A stretch of 64,000 nt of DNA from an uncultured Anaeroplasmataceae bacterium. GTDB taxonomy: Bacteria > Bacillota_I > Bacilli_A > Acholeplasmatales > Anaeroplasmataceae. The stretch lies in NCBI GenBank assembly GCA_934229785.1, contig CAKQEA010000001.1, positions 129,837 to 193,836 on the forward strand. Reading direction: 5' to 3'. The notes beneath the pieces are model-generated. The model made no database searches, was not told where the DNA came from, and saw only the letters and a list, made by a program, of their open reading frames with translations. Shown here piece after piece: positions 1 to 10,012 of the stretch. The position numbers were made by a program, and so were the translations under genes. Each line of letters begins with the position of its first letter. Position 1 is the stretch's first letter.

Positions 1-2
1 TA

Positions 3-485
3 TTAGCTGTTGCTGAAGATGGTTGGTTTTTTGAAAAATGGGCTTTAGTTAGAGATTCTATTAATTTAAATTATTATGATAATGTAAATACTAAAAATAG
101 TCCTTATAGGCTAGATACTAATGTTGAAAGTGATTTAACAATTGTTGCTGTTTTTATGAAAATAGATGAAAAACAAGCTGATGATGACGAAGAGGATGAT
201 CCTTTGAAAAATGCGCCACAGCCACCAGTGATAAATAGTCAACCAGGTGATGGTGATAATCCGAGTCAATCAGATGGGGACTCGTCAAATTCTAATGATG
301 GTACTGGTGGTTCAGGTGGTAGATATGAAGAATCAAACCAAGTAGATGATGGAAAGACTTATTATGGTGATGAAAAATTTGCCAATGCTTATGATGATGC
401 AATGAATTCAATTCAAAATGACGATGAGATGTCTGAGGATATGAAAGAAATAATTAAAAAATATTATGACACTATTAAGAAGTAG
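3..485 (+). CDS. C-terminal part of a secreted surface protein (5' end outside window)
   Basis: The frame is open from the first bases of the window, so the Met codon at 156 is internal and this is the last 160 residues of a larger protein. The visible N-terminal part contains WFFEKW and then SDLTIVAVF, which resembles the end of a divergent InlB B-type repeat in Gram-positive surface proteins. A highly acidic stretch (DDDEEDD) follows, then a Gly/Ser/Asn/Pro-rich linker and a charged helical tail ending in IKKYYDTIKK. No membrane anchor or LPXTG sorting motif is present at this end. The stop lies 12 bases before the MoxR start, so it probably heads or belongs to the same operon. The surface location is inferred from the repeat type; the function is unknown. 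Confidence 0.6.
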   Translation, partial: LAVAEDGWFFEKWALVRDSINLNYYDNVNTKNSPYRLDTNVESDLTIVAVFMKIDEKQADDDEEDDPLKNAPQPPVINSQPGDGDNPSQSDGDSSNSNDGTGGSGGRYEESNQVDDGKTYYGDEKFANAYDDAMNSIQNDDEMSEDMKEIIKKYYDTIKK

Positions 486-497
486 GGAGCTTTTAAA

Positions 498-1493
498 ATG
501 ATTAATGAAAATGATGTAAAAAATTTTAGTGAAAAAATTAAAGAGATTTATTCACAAATCTCAAGAGATGTTATTGGACAAAAAGAAGTAATTGAAGGAA
601 CTGTCGTAGCAATGATTGCTGGTGGTAATGTGTTACTTGAAGGTGTACCAGGCGTTGGAAAAACACGTTTAGTAAGAACACTTGGTAGAGTATTTGGCTT
701 ACCATTTTCAAGAATTCAATTTACACCAGATTTAATGCCAGCTGATGTAACTGGTACGAATATTGTTGTAAAAGACAATGAGGGACATACGAATTTCCAA
801 TTCCAAGAAGGACCAATTTTCTCTAATATTATCTTAGCTGATGAAATTAACCGTGCTACACCCAAAACACAATCAGCTTTACTAGAAGCAATGCAAGAGC
901 ATAAGGTTACAGTAATGGGTGTTTCAAGAAATTTATCAGAACCATTTTTCGTACTTGCAACTCAAAACCCAATTGAGCAAGATGGTACTTATCCACTTCC
1001 TGAAGCTCAAATGGATAGATTTATGTTTAAGATTATTGTACCAAATCCTTCATTAGATGAACTTTTAAACATTGTTAGCTTAACGCAAAAAACAATGGCT
1101 GAGGTTTCAAATACTGTATGTTCTGGTGAAGAATTGTTAAAGATGCGAGAAACTGCAAATAATATTATGATTGCAGATGAAGTACTAAGATATGCAATGA
1201 TTATTGTTTCTGCAACTCATCCTACAGGAGAGTATGCAAGTGAGACAGCAAAGAAATATCTTAGACTTGGTGCTTCTCCAAGAGCTGGACAGGCTTTCAT
1301 TTCTGCTGCTAAGGTTAAGGCTTTAATTAAAGGTAGATTTAATGTTGCGTATGAGGATATTGATGAACTTGCACCAATGATTTTACGTCATAGAATTAAA
1401 TTGAATTTTGAAGCTATCGCAGAAAGAATTTCACCTGATAGTTTAATTAATGAAATAATTACAGAAACAAGAAAGAAGTACAAGATTAAGTAG
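498..1493 (+). CDS. MoxR-family AAA+ ATPase
   Basis: A cytoplasmic AAA+ ATPase of the MoxR family (331 residues, the usual length), thought to act as a chaperone that activates or assembles VWA-domain partners. Walker A is GVPGVGKT near residues 49-56, Walker B is ILADEINRA near 111-119, and the MoxR hallmark ATQNPIEQDGTYPLPEAQMDRF follows in segments from about residue 154. The C-terminal lid contains SPRAGQAF. A GGGAG ribosome-binding site precedes ATG 498. DUF58 and two VWA membrane proteins follow directly, the classic MoxR-DUF58-VWA gene order. What this system activates here is not known; the extracellular proteins further down the operon are candidates. Confidence 0.93.
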   Translation: MINENDVKNFSEKIKEIYSQISRDVIGQKEVIEGTVVAMIAGGNVLLEGVPGVGKTRLVRTLGRVFGLPFSRIQFTPDLMPADVTGTNIVVKDNEGHTNFQFQEGPIFSNIILADEINRATPKTQSALLEAMQEHKVTVMGVSRNLSEPFFVLATQNPIEQDGTYPLPEAQMDRFMFKIIVPNPSLDELLNIVSLTQKTMAEVSNTVCSGEELLKMRETANNIMIADEVLRYAMIIVSATHPTGEYASETAKKYLRLGASPRAGQAFISAAKVKALIKGRFNVAYEDIDELAPMILRHRIKLNFEAIAERISPDSLINEIITETRKKYKIK

Positions 1494-1509
1494 TATTTAT
1501 ATTTAGTGT

Positions 1510-1533
1510 AAAGCTTCATTATTTTGAAGCTTT
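1510..1533 (+). promoter_or_regulatory. hairpin between moxR and the DUF58 gene
   Basis: AAAGCTTCA (1510-1518) pairs perfectly with TGAAGCTTT (1525-1533) around a 6-base loop, and a weak T-rich stretch follows. It lies in the longest gap of the operon. It could attenuate transcription or mark an mRNA processing site. The T-tract is too weak to call it a full terminator. Confidence 0.4.
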
Positions 1534-1565
1534 ATAATTTTTGTGGGAGAAAGAGATGTGGTAAT

Positions 1566-2465
1566 ATGGCAGAATCTTACATAAATGATGAGTTTTTTAG
1601 TCGTTTAGAGTCATTAGCCTTTAATTTAAAATCATATCTACTTGGTTATTTTGGCGGTAAGCATTTAGTAAAAAGTTATGGTCAAACAGTGGAATTTGCG
1701 GATTTTAGAGAATATCAGGTTGGTGACGATATTAGACGTATTGATTGGAATTTATATGGTCGTTTTGAAAAGTTTTTTATTAGATTATTTACTGATGAAC
1801 GCCAAATGAAGGTACAAATTTTTATTGATTCTTCTGCATCAATGGGAAAAGATAATCCTAAAAAGGCTGCTTATGCTACAGCATGTGCTGCAGGTTTTGG
1901 ATATTTAGCTGTTCATAATATGGATAAAGTATCATTTAATATTATGAAGGGTGATAAATGTGAAAATACAAATGGAGTAATTATTGGAAAGAATAAATTT
2001 TTTAGATCAATTGAAGTTCTACAAAATATTGATTTTGATGGTGATACTGATATTCAAAAATGTATTTTAAATTCTGCTGATTTACAAGATGCCAATGGAA
2101 TAACAGTTATTATTTCTGATTTTTTGACAGATAATGATTGGAAAAAAGCAGTTGACTTTTTACTTTATAAGAAACAGCAAGTGCTATTGATTCAAATATT
2201 AACTCCAGAGGAACTCGATCCATCTTATATGGGTAGAGTTAATCTTATTGATCTTGAATCAAATGGTATATCAGATCCTAAAAACATGAAAATGAAGATT
2301 GATGCTGCTTCTCAAAGAGCTTATGCAGAAGCTTTAAAGGAATTAAAGGATGATATTTCAAAATATTGTAGAAAAAGAAATATAGATTATATTACTATTA
2401 GCACAAATACTCCAGTTGAAAATGTTTTGTTTAATGAGTTAATGAAAGTAGGAATTATGTCATGA
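1566..2465 (+). CDS. DUF58 domain protein
   Basis: A DUF58 protein of 299 residues, typically the second member of MoxR-VWA systems and itself VWA-like in fold. The family signature is clear: EFADFREYQVGDDIRRIDWN near residues 40-59, then FIRLFTDE and IFIDSSASMG, a MIDAS-like DxSxS motif. I start it at ATG 1566 (MAESYINDEFF). The frame is open back to a TTG at 1524, but that codon lies inside a hairpin, while GGGAGAAAGAG precedes 1566. No membrane segment is visible, so it is probably cytoplasmic or membrane-associated. Its last four bases (ATGA) overlap the next start, indicating translational coupling. It probably links the ATPase to the membrane VWA proteins (family-based inference). Confidence 0.88.
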   Translation: MAESYINDEFFSRLESLAFNLKSYLLGYFGGKHLVKSYGQTVEFADFREYQVGDDIRRIDWNLYGRFEKFFIRLFTDERQMKVQIFIDSSASMGKDNPKKAAYATACAAGFGYLAVHNMDKVSFNIMKGDKCENTNGVIIGKNKFFRSIEVLQNIDFDGDTDIQKCILNSADLQDANGITVIISDFLTDNDWKKAVDFLLYKKQQVLLIQILTPEELDPSYMGRVNLIDLESNGISDPKNMKMKIDAASQRAYAEALKELKDDISKYCRKRNIDYITISTNTPVENVLFNELMKVGIMS

Positions 2466-4411
2466 AAGTATTTAATCTTATTGGATTAATTTCTGCAATT
2501 AGTTTGATTATTTACTTTATCTTATATTTTATAAAGGCAAATTATCAACAAAAGTATATATCAAGTACTTATATTTGGAAATTAAGTTTAAAATATAAAA
2601 AAAGAAAATTGAATATTAATAAATTTAGAAATATTTTGCTTGTAATAACTCAGGTTTTACTTTTGATTACTTTAACAATAGTTACAATTAAACCTGTTAA
2701 AATTACAAAGGAAGTAGTTGAAAATGAAGAGGTTGTTATTATAGATGCTTCTGCATCAATGAGAACAGTGCATGATGATAAAACAAGATTTGAAAGAGCT
2801 GTTGAGCTTGCCACTAAGAAGGTTAATCAAGTTTTAAGCTCAAATGGTACAATTTCAATTGTTGTTGGAACAGATAATCCTTATTTCATTGCAGAAAAAC
2901 AAACTATCGATTCATATAATGAAATTAATAATAGTTTAACTCAATTATTAGAAAATGATAGATGTTCATATAGTTCTGTTGATTTAAATGAATCAATAAA
3001 GTTATGTGATGATATTTTAGAGGAAAATTCAAATGTTAAAATATCAATTTATACTGATATTTCTGCAGATTATGTTGAGAATGGTATTACAGTTGTTAAT
3101 GTAAATAATACAGAAGAATATAATGTAGCTATTTTAGATGCTAAGAGTTATTTTGTGGATAATTATTACACTTTTGAAGTAGAATTAGCATCATATGGAA
3201 AGGATTCGGAGGTTGAACTTGTATTAGACTTAAATAAGGCTAATGCATCAGATATAGCTGTAGATGGTTCAAATCTTGATTTTTCTACTAGTGTCCAATT
3301 AGTTAATGACGAAGTTAAAAAGGTTATTTTTACAAACTCTAACAATGATAATGTTGAGCATGGTGCAGATTATTTTTATTTTGATGATGCAAGTAAAATT
3401 TTCTCATTTGAATCTGCTCATTTATCTATTAATGTAAATGATTCATATTATTATGATAATAGCTTTGATATTTATGGTGGAACAAAGGAAACTATTAAAG
3501 TTTTATATGCTTCTTCACTCCCTAATAGCTTTTTTAATGGTATGCTATTTGTTTTAAGAAGTGCACTAGCAGATAGTTATAATATTGAGTTAACAGAATT
3601 CAAAAACACAAAATTGGCAGTTCCTAATAGTGGCTATGATTTATATATTTATGAACATAATATGATGCCTGATTCAGCACCTAAAGATGGAGTAGTAATT
3701 TATTCAGATCCTAATAAAAATGTTGGTGATAGTGGATTTGTTGTGTCTTCAATAATGGATTTTAATGGTATAAGTTCTCCTTTAACTGAAGTTAATAGCC
3801 ATAAAATTGTAGAAAATGTTAATGCAGATGATATCACAATATCAAGCATTGATATTTTGAGTAGTAGTAAAGATTATGAAACAATTTTTGAATGTAATAA
3901 ATTACCTGCAATAATGGTTAAAGATAATGAATATGGAAAAAGTATTCTTATGCTATTTAGCCTTCATTATTCAAATTTAGCGTTATTAAAGGATTTCCCT
4001 GTATTCTTATCTAATATATTTACTTGTTATTTTCCTAGAACTACAAATGGTAATTCATTTAATGTTAATGATGCGATTGAAATAAATAGTAGAGGTAATC
4101 AAGTTTATGTAATGAAAGATGGTGAAACTAAAGATACACTTATTTCATTTCCTTCTAGTGTAAGTTATGATTTGCCAGGTACCTATATTGTTAACCAAAC
4201 TACATTTTTTGGTAAAGAAATAGAAGATAAGATTTTAGTAAGAATTCCTAAAGAAGAATGTGATATTAATACACATGTTGAATCTATAGTTTTACCATTT
4301 TCAAGTAATGGAAATGCTGATTATTATGATGATTTATTACTTTGGTTATCTATAGCACTTGTTTCATTGTTATTTATTGAGTGGTTGCTTAAAGGCAACG
4401 ACACATTATAG
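2462..4411 (+). CDS. BatA-like membrane VWA protein
   Basis: A 649-residue membrane protein. Two N-terminal hydrophobic segments (about residues 5-24 and 57-77), separated by a basic loop, give the BatA-type N-terminus. A von Willebrand A domain follows with the MIDAS motif DASAS at residues 95-99. A long extracytoplasmic part and a C-terminal membrane segment (LLLWLSIALVSLLFIEWLL) complete it. It overlaps the DUF58 gene by 4 bases and is followed after 12 bases by a second VWA gene. MIDAS residues normally bind a divalent cation and mediate protein contacts. Family knowledge suggests a membrane partner of MoxR; the specific target is unknown. Confidence 0.8.
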   Translation: MKVFNLIGLISAISLIIYFILYFIKANYQQKYISSTYIWKLSLKYKKRKLNINKFRNILLVITQVLLLITLTIVTIKPVKITKEVVENEEVVIIDASASMRTVHDDKTRFERAVELATKKVNQVLSSNGTISIVVGTDNPYFIAEKQTIDSYNEINNSLTQLLENDRCSYSSVDLNESIKLCDDILEENSNVKISIYTDISADYVENGITVVNVNNTEEYNVAILDAKSYFVDNYYTFEVELASYGKDSEVELVLDLNKANASDIAVDGSNLDFSTSVQLVNDEVKKVIFTNSNNDNVEHGADYFYFDDASKIFSFESAHLSINVNDSYYYDNSFDIYGGTKETIKVLYASSLPNSFFNGMLFVLRSALADSYNIELTEFKNTKLAVPNSGYDLYIYEHNMMPDSAPKDGVVIYSDPNKNVGDSGFVVSSIMDFNGISSPLTEVNSHKIVENVNADDITISSIDILSSSKDYETIFECNKLPAIMVKDNEYGKSILMLFSLHYSNLALLKDFPVFLSNIFTCYFPRTTNGNSFNVNDAIEINSRGNQVYVMKDGETKDTLISFPSSVSYDLPGTYIVNQTTFFGKEIEDKILVRIPKEECDINTHVESIVLPFSSNGNADYYDDLLLWLSIALVSLLFIEWLLKGNDTL

Positions 4412-4423
4412 GAGGTGTGGATT

Positions 4424-7231
4424 ATGTTAAGTATAAGTGTAAAATTTCTATATCCATATCTACTTTTGCTTATTCCTGTTTTTTTAATTGCTACATTGAT
4501 TCAGTATTTGTTAATAAATAAGAAATATAGAAAAACAAGAAATAGAATTGTTTCAATAATTTGTCATATATTAGCTTGTGTATTAGCTGTTTTTCTATTA
4601 GCTGGAACAGAATTTGTAAATACTCGTACTAATACTAAAAATGAGATTTTGTTATTAGTTGATGTTTCAGATACTACGGAAAAGATGGAAAGTCAAAGAG
4701 ATGATTTAATTGAAAATATAATTGACCAAGCAAGCTATGATAATTTTAATATTGGTATTGTTACATTTGGCTATGATCAAAAATATGCAGTTCCATTTAC
4801 AAAAAAATATAGTGATATAATGGATGAGTATAAATCTTCTGATCTTCCTGATGTTTCAGCAACAAATATTGCTCAAGCATTAATTTATGCTAAAACATTA
4901 TTTAATAATCCTAATTCTGGAAAAATTGTTTTAATAAGTGATGGTAAGGAAACAGATGAATCAGCTAAAAATGTAATTAGAGGCGTTGTAGCTGGTGGTA
5001 TTAAATTAGATGTTTGTAATATTAATTCAAGCTATGAATTTGATGAAGAAGTAGAAATTAGAAGTATTGATATGCCAGATTATCATGTTGATGTTAATGA
5101 AAGCTGTGGTATAACAGTTAATTTGTATGGCAATTATTCTGGTGATATTGATTTTAAATTATATGATAATGGTGAGCTTTGTGAAGAAATATCAAAAAGT
5201 ATTTCTAAAGGTGAATCATCAATTGTAATTCCACATACATTTAAGAATAAAGGACTTCATGATATTAATGTGAAACTTTCATATAATGATGAAATAGAAC
5301 AAAATAATGAATATACAACATATTTATATCTTGAACAATATAATAAGATTTTAATTTTAGAACAAGAAGATGACTCTTCAGTAGTGTTGAAGACATTGCT
5401 TGAAGATGAAAATTTGTTTCAAGTTGATGTTTTAAATGTTTATAGCGATGAACTTCCTAAAAGTGTAAATGATTTATGTAATTATGATGAGATTATTTTA
5501 AACAATATATCAAATTCTGATTTAAATGATGAATTTGTAAAAAATCTTAGTAAATATGTAAATGATTTAGGTGGTGGATTATTTACTGTTGGTGGTGTTG
5601 ATTCGACTGGTAGTGCTCATGCATATAATAGAAATGACTTGTCTGGTACTTTGCTTCAACAAATGTTGCCAGTGCAAGCAATAAATTATACTCCACCTGT
5701 AGGAGTAATTGTAATTGTTGACCGTTCTGGTTCAATGGCGACAAAAGATGAATCTGGAGCTACATTACTTGATTGGGCACGTGCTGGAGCAACATCTTGC
5801 TTTCAAGCGTTAACAGAAAAGGATTATTTTGGTCTTATGACACTTGATAGTGATTATAATACTATTTTACCTCCAACACCAAGAACTCAAGAAACTAAAA
5901 TATTAGAAGCAATCAATAGCCTTCAAGATGCAACAGGTGGCACTGTGTTTCCTGGTGCAATTGATAGAGCAGGACAAGCATTAAGAGCTTTAAATGTTGA
6001 TAAAAAGCATATTATTATAGTTTCAGATGGTCAAGTTCCAAATACTGATGTTGAAAAATATGAAGAATATGCGAAAAATTATTATGAAAATGACGGAATT
6101 ACTATTTCTGTTGTTGGTGTTCAAATGAGTAAACCTTCTAATTACAAGGATTTAGAATCTGATGAAATTAGCTATGACAGAATAGAGACTACATCTGCTT
6201 ATAATAAAATGCTTCGTTTGACTAAATTAACACATGGCAAATTGTATGTAATTGAAAATAATTCATCTAAGGATAAAATTGTATCTAGTATGAGAGAGGA
6301 TTTAAATTCTCCAGCTATCAAAGAAGTTGATGATATGGAGTATAATCCAATAGTTAGGGATGCTACAAATGTTATTTTTAACAATGTTGAATTAACAACA
6401 TCAGAAAAAAATGGTAGGGTTTTACCTTTTAAGCTTACAGGCTTTAATGGTACTAAAATTCGAGAAAACGCAAATCTATTACTTACAGCTGATTATAATG
6501 TTCCAGTATATGCACAGTGGAAATATGGCAATGGTACGGTTGGTAGTTTAATGTGCGATTTAAATAATGTTTGGTCTACTGAATTATTATTAGATGATAA
6601 TGGAGTTAATTTAGTAAAGAATATTGTTAAGAGCATTACTCCAACTAAGAATATTAGATCTAATGATATTACACTGTCACTACTTGAAAATAATTATACT
6701 AATTCACTTAGTGTATTTACAAACTTAAATGAAGGAGAGTATCTTACAGGTGAGGTTAAATATGATAATAAGAGTTTATCACTAAGCTCCCTTGAAGGTA
6801 AATTTGAAGATGGCTATACTTTAATTTCATTAAATAGTGATAATAATTACTCTCGTAGTAAGTTTGTTTTAAAAGCTAAAACAACATATGAAATTTATGT
6901 TTATAAGTATAATGCAAACAATGAGCTTATTGGTCAAAATTTCATTTGTAAGAGCTTAGGTTATTCAAGTGAATATGAGATAATCAGTGACGAGGAAGAA
7001 TTAAAAAATCAAATGAGTAATTTTGCTTCGATAGGAAATGGAGTATTAATTGAGGATTTATCAGATCCTCATGAAATAATTGATTCCTTTGATTTAACTT
7101 ATCAAACAAAGTTTGATCCTAGATACTTATTTGCAATATTAATAATTATTTTATTCTTAATCGATTTTGCAGTGAGAAAATTTAAGTTTAAATGGCCTCA
7201 TGAAATTATTCATGAAAAGAGGAGAAAATAA
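4424..7231 (+). CDS. membrane protein with two VWA domains and an amidotransferase-like segment
   Basis: A 935-residue protein. ATG 4424 is chosen over GTG 4415 because AGGAGGTG at 4410-4417 is correctly spaced for 4424 and overlaps 4415. Two N-terminal membrane segments are followed by a first, degenerate VWA domain (DVSDT near residue 80). A stretch containing YVNDLGGGLFTVGG resembles the class I amidotransferase-like fold found in some VWA proteins. A second VWA domain has a canonical MIDAS (DRSGSM near residue 430). A C-terminal hydrophobic segment (LFAILIIILFLIDFAV) and a basic tail end the protein. The architecture is that of large VWA membrane proteins encoded beside moxR. Only the second VWA domain looks able to bind metal normally. 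Confidence 0.78.
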   Translation: MLSISVKFLYPYLLLLIPVFLIATLIQYLLINKKYRKTRNRIVSIICHILACVLAVFLLAGTEFVNTRTNTKNEILLLVDVSDTTEKMESQRDDLIENIIDQASYDNFNIGIVTFGYDQKYAVPFTKKYSDIMDEYKSSDLPDVSATNIAQALIYAKTLFNNPNSGKIVLISDGKETDESAKNVIRGVVAGGIKLDVCNINSSYEFDEEVEIRSIDMPDYHVDVNESCGITVNLYGNYSGDIDFKLYDNGELCEEISKSISKGESSIVIPHTFKNKGLHDINVKLSYNDEIEQNNEYTTYLYLEQYNKILILEQEDDSSVVLKTLLEDENLFQVDVLNVYSDELPKSVNDLCNYDEIILNNISNSDLNDEFVKNLSKYVNDLGGGLFTVGGVDSTGSAHAYNRNDLSGTLLQQMLPVQAINYTPPVGVIVIVDRSGSMATKDESGATLLDWARAGATSCFQALTEKDYFGLMTLDSDYNTILPPTPRTQETKILEAINSLQDATGGTVFPGAIDRAGQALRALNVDKKHIIIVSDGQVPNTDVEKYEEYAKNYYENDGITISVVGVQMSKPSNYKDLESDEISYDRIETTSAYNKMLRLTKLTHGKLYVIENNSSKDKIVSSMREDLNSPAIKEVDDMEYNPIVRDATNVIFNNVELTTSEKNGRVLPFKLTGFNGTKIRENANLLLTADYNVPVYAQWKYGNGTVGSLMCDLNNVWSTELLLDDNGVNLVKNIVKSITPTKNIRSNDITLSLLENNYTNSLSVFTNLNEGEYLTGEVKYDNKSLSLSSLEGKFEDGYTLISLNSDNNYSRSKFVLKAKTTYEIYVYKYNANNELIGQNFICKSLGYSSEYEIISDEEELKNQMSNFASIGNGVLIEDLSDPHEIIDSFDLTYQTKFDPRYLFAILIIILFLIDFAVRKFKFKWPHEIIHEKRRK

Positions 7232-7232
7232 T

Positions 7233-9998
7233 ATGAAAATTAAAGATGTAATTAAATATTTTTTATTAGCATTTTTTCTTCTATTTAGTCTAACTTCATG
7301 TTCTAAAGAGGAAACAGTAGCTCCAACTGGATTGGATATAAATGAGGATAATGTTTTATATTGGGATGATGCTGATAATTCAAAGGGATATGAAATTAGA
7401 TTTTATAATAGTGATACTGATGTTGAAACGTTAAAAAATGTAAGAAAAACCAATTATAGCTTGGATGAATTAGAAGAGGGAGATTATGAAATTTCAATTA
7501 AAACTATTTCATCTAATAAAAAGTATAAAAATTCAAATTATTCTGAACCATTATATTATCACAAATATTATGATTCTGGTTGTTTGTATAAATTAATTAA
7601 TAATGATTTGGAGTATGAAGTTTCAAAGGTCGGAAAGGCAAATGGTACTTTTACAATTGAAAATTCGTATCGTGGTAAGGATGTTACAAAAGTTGGTGAT
7701 AAGGCATTTAAAGGTAGTGGTAAAATTGAAGAGGTTATAATTGGAGATAATATAACATCTATAGGTGATAGTGCCTTTTACAATTGTCCAAAGCTTAAAC
7801 GTATTGAGTTGCCTGAAGGACTTATAAGTATTGGTGCCTCTTGTTTTCAAAGTTGTACAGCATTAGAAAGCATTGTTATTCCAAAAACTGTTAAAAAAAT
7901 AGCAAATACATCATTTGCTCATTGTTTAGTATTATCTAGCGTTGTAATTAATGATGGCGTTGAAGATATTGAATTTAGTGCTTTTACAAGCTGTTATAGC
8001 TTACAAACTATCTCAATTCCTAATTCTGTTTTAAAAATAGGAGAAGGCGCATTTTCAAATTGTAAGGGCTTAAGTAGTGTTTCATTTGGTGAAAAACTAC
8101 AATCTATAGATAATGATGCATTTACAAATTGCACAAAGCTATCAGACGTTAAGTTTAAAGGTAATGCTTTAGAAACTATTGGGGAAAGAGCTTTTGAAGA
8201 ATGTTCATCAATTAGTAATATTGTTTTACCAAGCGGATTAAAGAAAATTGGTGCAAGTGCCTTTTATGGTTGTGTTAATTTGGATTCTATCAAAATTCCA
8301 TCAAGCTGTGAGTCTGTTGGAATGAAAGCTTTTAACGGAACAAAAATTTATTCTGCTTTTGAAAATGAAAAAATTATATATGCCGATAATTGGGCTGTAG
8401 GTGTGAATGCTAAATTTTCTCAAGAATTAAATGAAATAACAAATGACACATTTAAAAATGGAACAATTGGTATTGCTGATGGTACTTTTTCAGGATATAA
8501 TGTTCTTAATTCAATTAATCTTAGTGGTGCAAATTCAACAATTAAATATATTGGCAATTATGCATTTTATAATTGTAATAATCTGACTAAATTTATAGGT
8601 GGTGATTCCTTAGTTTCATTAGGTAATTTTGCATTTTTCTATTGTAATATTATTAATGTAAACTTAGGAAATTCACTTAAGAGAATTGGTGATTATTGTT
8701 TTGCATATAATAAAGAATTAGATAATAATTCATTAGATGAATATGGATGGATTCCTGAGACTGTTGAGTCTATTGGTTCGTATGCGTTTTATGAAACTAA
8801 ATTATATAATGACACTAGAAAAGCTGGTACTATTGTATATGCTGGAAATTGGGTTGTTGGTATTAAGAATGATAAATTTGATACTATAAGCGTTACCTTA
8901 GAGTTTGAAAAAGATAGAGTTGCTGGTATTGCTGATAGTGTATTTATGAATTCGGTAATTCAAAACATTACTGGTGTTGTTAAATGTAAATATATTGGTA
9001 AATGGGCTTTTGCAAATTGTAAGGACTTAACAAATATATCTTTAAATAGCAATTTAACTACAATAGATGATTATGCATTTTATGGCTGTGAATCTTTAAT
9101 TAATGTTAATCTACCTTATTCATTAAATAGTATTGGCAAATATGCATTTGGTAATTGCACGTCATTAACTGAAATCGATTTAGAAAGTACTAAATGTAAA
9201 TATATTAATGATAAAGCATTTTATAATTGTTACAATTTAACAAATGTTTATCTTGATGAAGGGCTAGAATCAATAGGTGAAAAGGCATTTTATAATTGTA
9301 TTAATTTATCATCAATTGTAATTCCTAATTCTGTTAATGATCTTGGTAAAAAAGCATTTTATAATTGTACAAGCTTAGCTAGTGTTACATTTGGTAGTGG
9401 TATTGACACAATAAATGATAGTGCCTTTTATGGTTGTAGTAGTTTAAAAGCTTTAACATTACCTGATAATATTAAGTATATTAATTATAATTCTTTTTCA
9501 AATTGCAAATCGTTAGAAACTATTAATTTTGGTAATGGCATTGAATCAATTGGAGAATATGCATTTAGTGATGATGAAAATATATTAGCTTTAAATTTTC
9601 CTAATAGTTTAAAGAAAATTAGTAAATATGCCTTTATGAATTTAAAAAATGTTAAAGTAGTAGTTTTAAATGATTCAATTGATACTATAGAACAACATGC
9701 ATTTTATAATTGTGTTAATGTAACGTTCTATACGTCATTAAGTAAAATTAAAGAGAATTGGAATCAAAGATTTAATTCATCTAGAAGACCTATTTTTTAT
9801 GATGTTATGTTTGATGATTTGGGACGTGCAACTAGAGTTTATATTTCAAATGATAGTTTTATTAGAGGCAATAAAATAGACAATATAAATGTTATGGATG
9901 GCTTTAAATGCTTTACTGATGATTATGGTAAAGAATATAATATAAGTGACTTAAGTAATATAGAAGGGGAAGTTACTCTAACGATTGTGTATGAGTAA
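7233..9998 (+). CDS. BspA-type leucine-rich-repeat lipoprotein
   Basis: A 921-residue predicted lipoprotein. Its signal peptide ends in the lipobox LTSC (Cys23). ATG 7233 is preferred over upstream in-frame ATG codons because AGAGGAGAA lies 7-8 bases before it. After a short fibronectin-III-like domain (about residues 30-110), most of the protein is LRR_5/BspA repeats with the pattern AFYNC..L..I.LP..L..IG at roughly 23-residue steps. These repeats in other bacteria mediate adhesion to host or matrix proteins (family knowledge). The C-terminus carries a small unrelated domain. It starts one base after the VWA stop, so it is co-translated with the MoxR/VWA system. Ligand unknown. Confidence 0.85.
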   Translation: MKIKDVIKYFLLAFFLLFSLTSCSKEETVAPTGLDINEDNVLYWDDADNSKGYEIRFYNSDTDVETLKNVRKTNYSLDELEEGDYEISIKTISSNKKYKNSNYSEPLYYHKYYDSGCLYKLINNDLEYEVSKVGKANGTFTIENSYRGKDVTKVGDKAFKGSGKIEEVIIGDNITSIGDSAFYNCPKLKRIELPEGLISIGASCFQSCTALESIVIPKTVKKIANTSFAHCLVLSSVVINDGVEDIEFSAFTSCYSLQTISIPNSVLKIGEGAFSNCKGLSSVSFGEKLQSIDNDAFTNCTKLSDVKFKGNALETIGERAFEECSSISNIVLPSGLKKIGASAFYGCVNLDSIKIPSSCESVGMKAFNGTKIYSAFENEKIIYADNWAVGVNAKFSQELNEITNDTFKNGTIGIADGTFSGYNVLNSINLSGANSTIKYIGNYAFYNCNNLTKFIGGDSLVSLGNFAFFYCNIINVNLGNSLKRIGDYCFAYNKELDNNSLDEYGWIPETVESIGSYAFYETKLYNDTRKAGTIVYAGNWVVGIKNDKFDTISVTLEFEKDRVAGIADSVFMNSVIQNITGVVKCKYIGKWAFANCKDLTNISLNSNLTTIDDYAFYGCESLINVNLPYSLNSIGKYAFGNCTSLTEIDLESTKCKYINDKAFYNCYNLTNVYLDEGLESIGEKAFYNCINLSSIVIPNSVNDLGKKAFYNCTSLASVTFGSGIDTINDSAFYGCSSLKALTLPDNIKYINYNSFSNCKSLETINFGNGIESIGEYAFSDDENILALNFPNSLKKISKYAFMNLKNVKVVVLNDSIDTIEQHAFYNCVNVTFYTSLSKIKENWNQRFNSSRRPIFYDVMFDDLGRATRVYISNDSFIRGNKIDNINVMDGFKCFTDDYGKEYNISDLSNIEGEVTLTIVYE

Positions 9999-10012
9999 TG
10001 ATGGAGGTTATT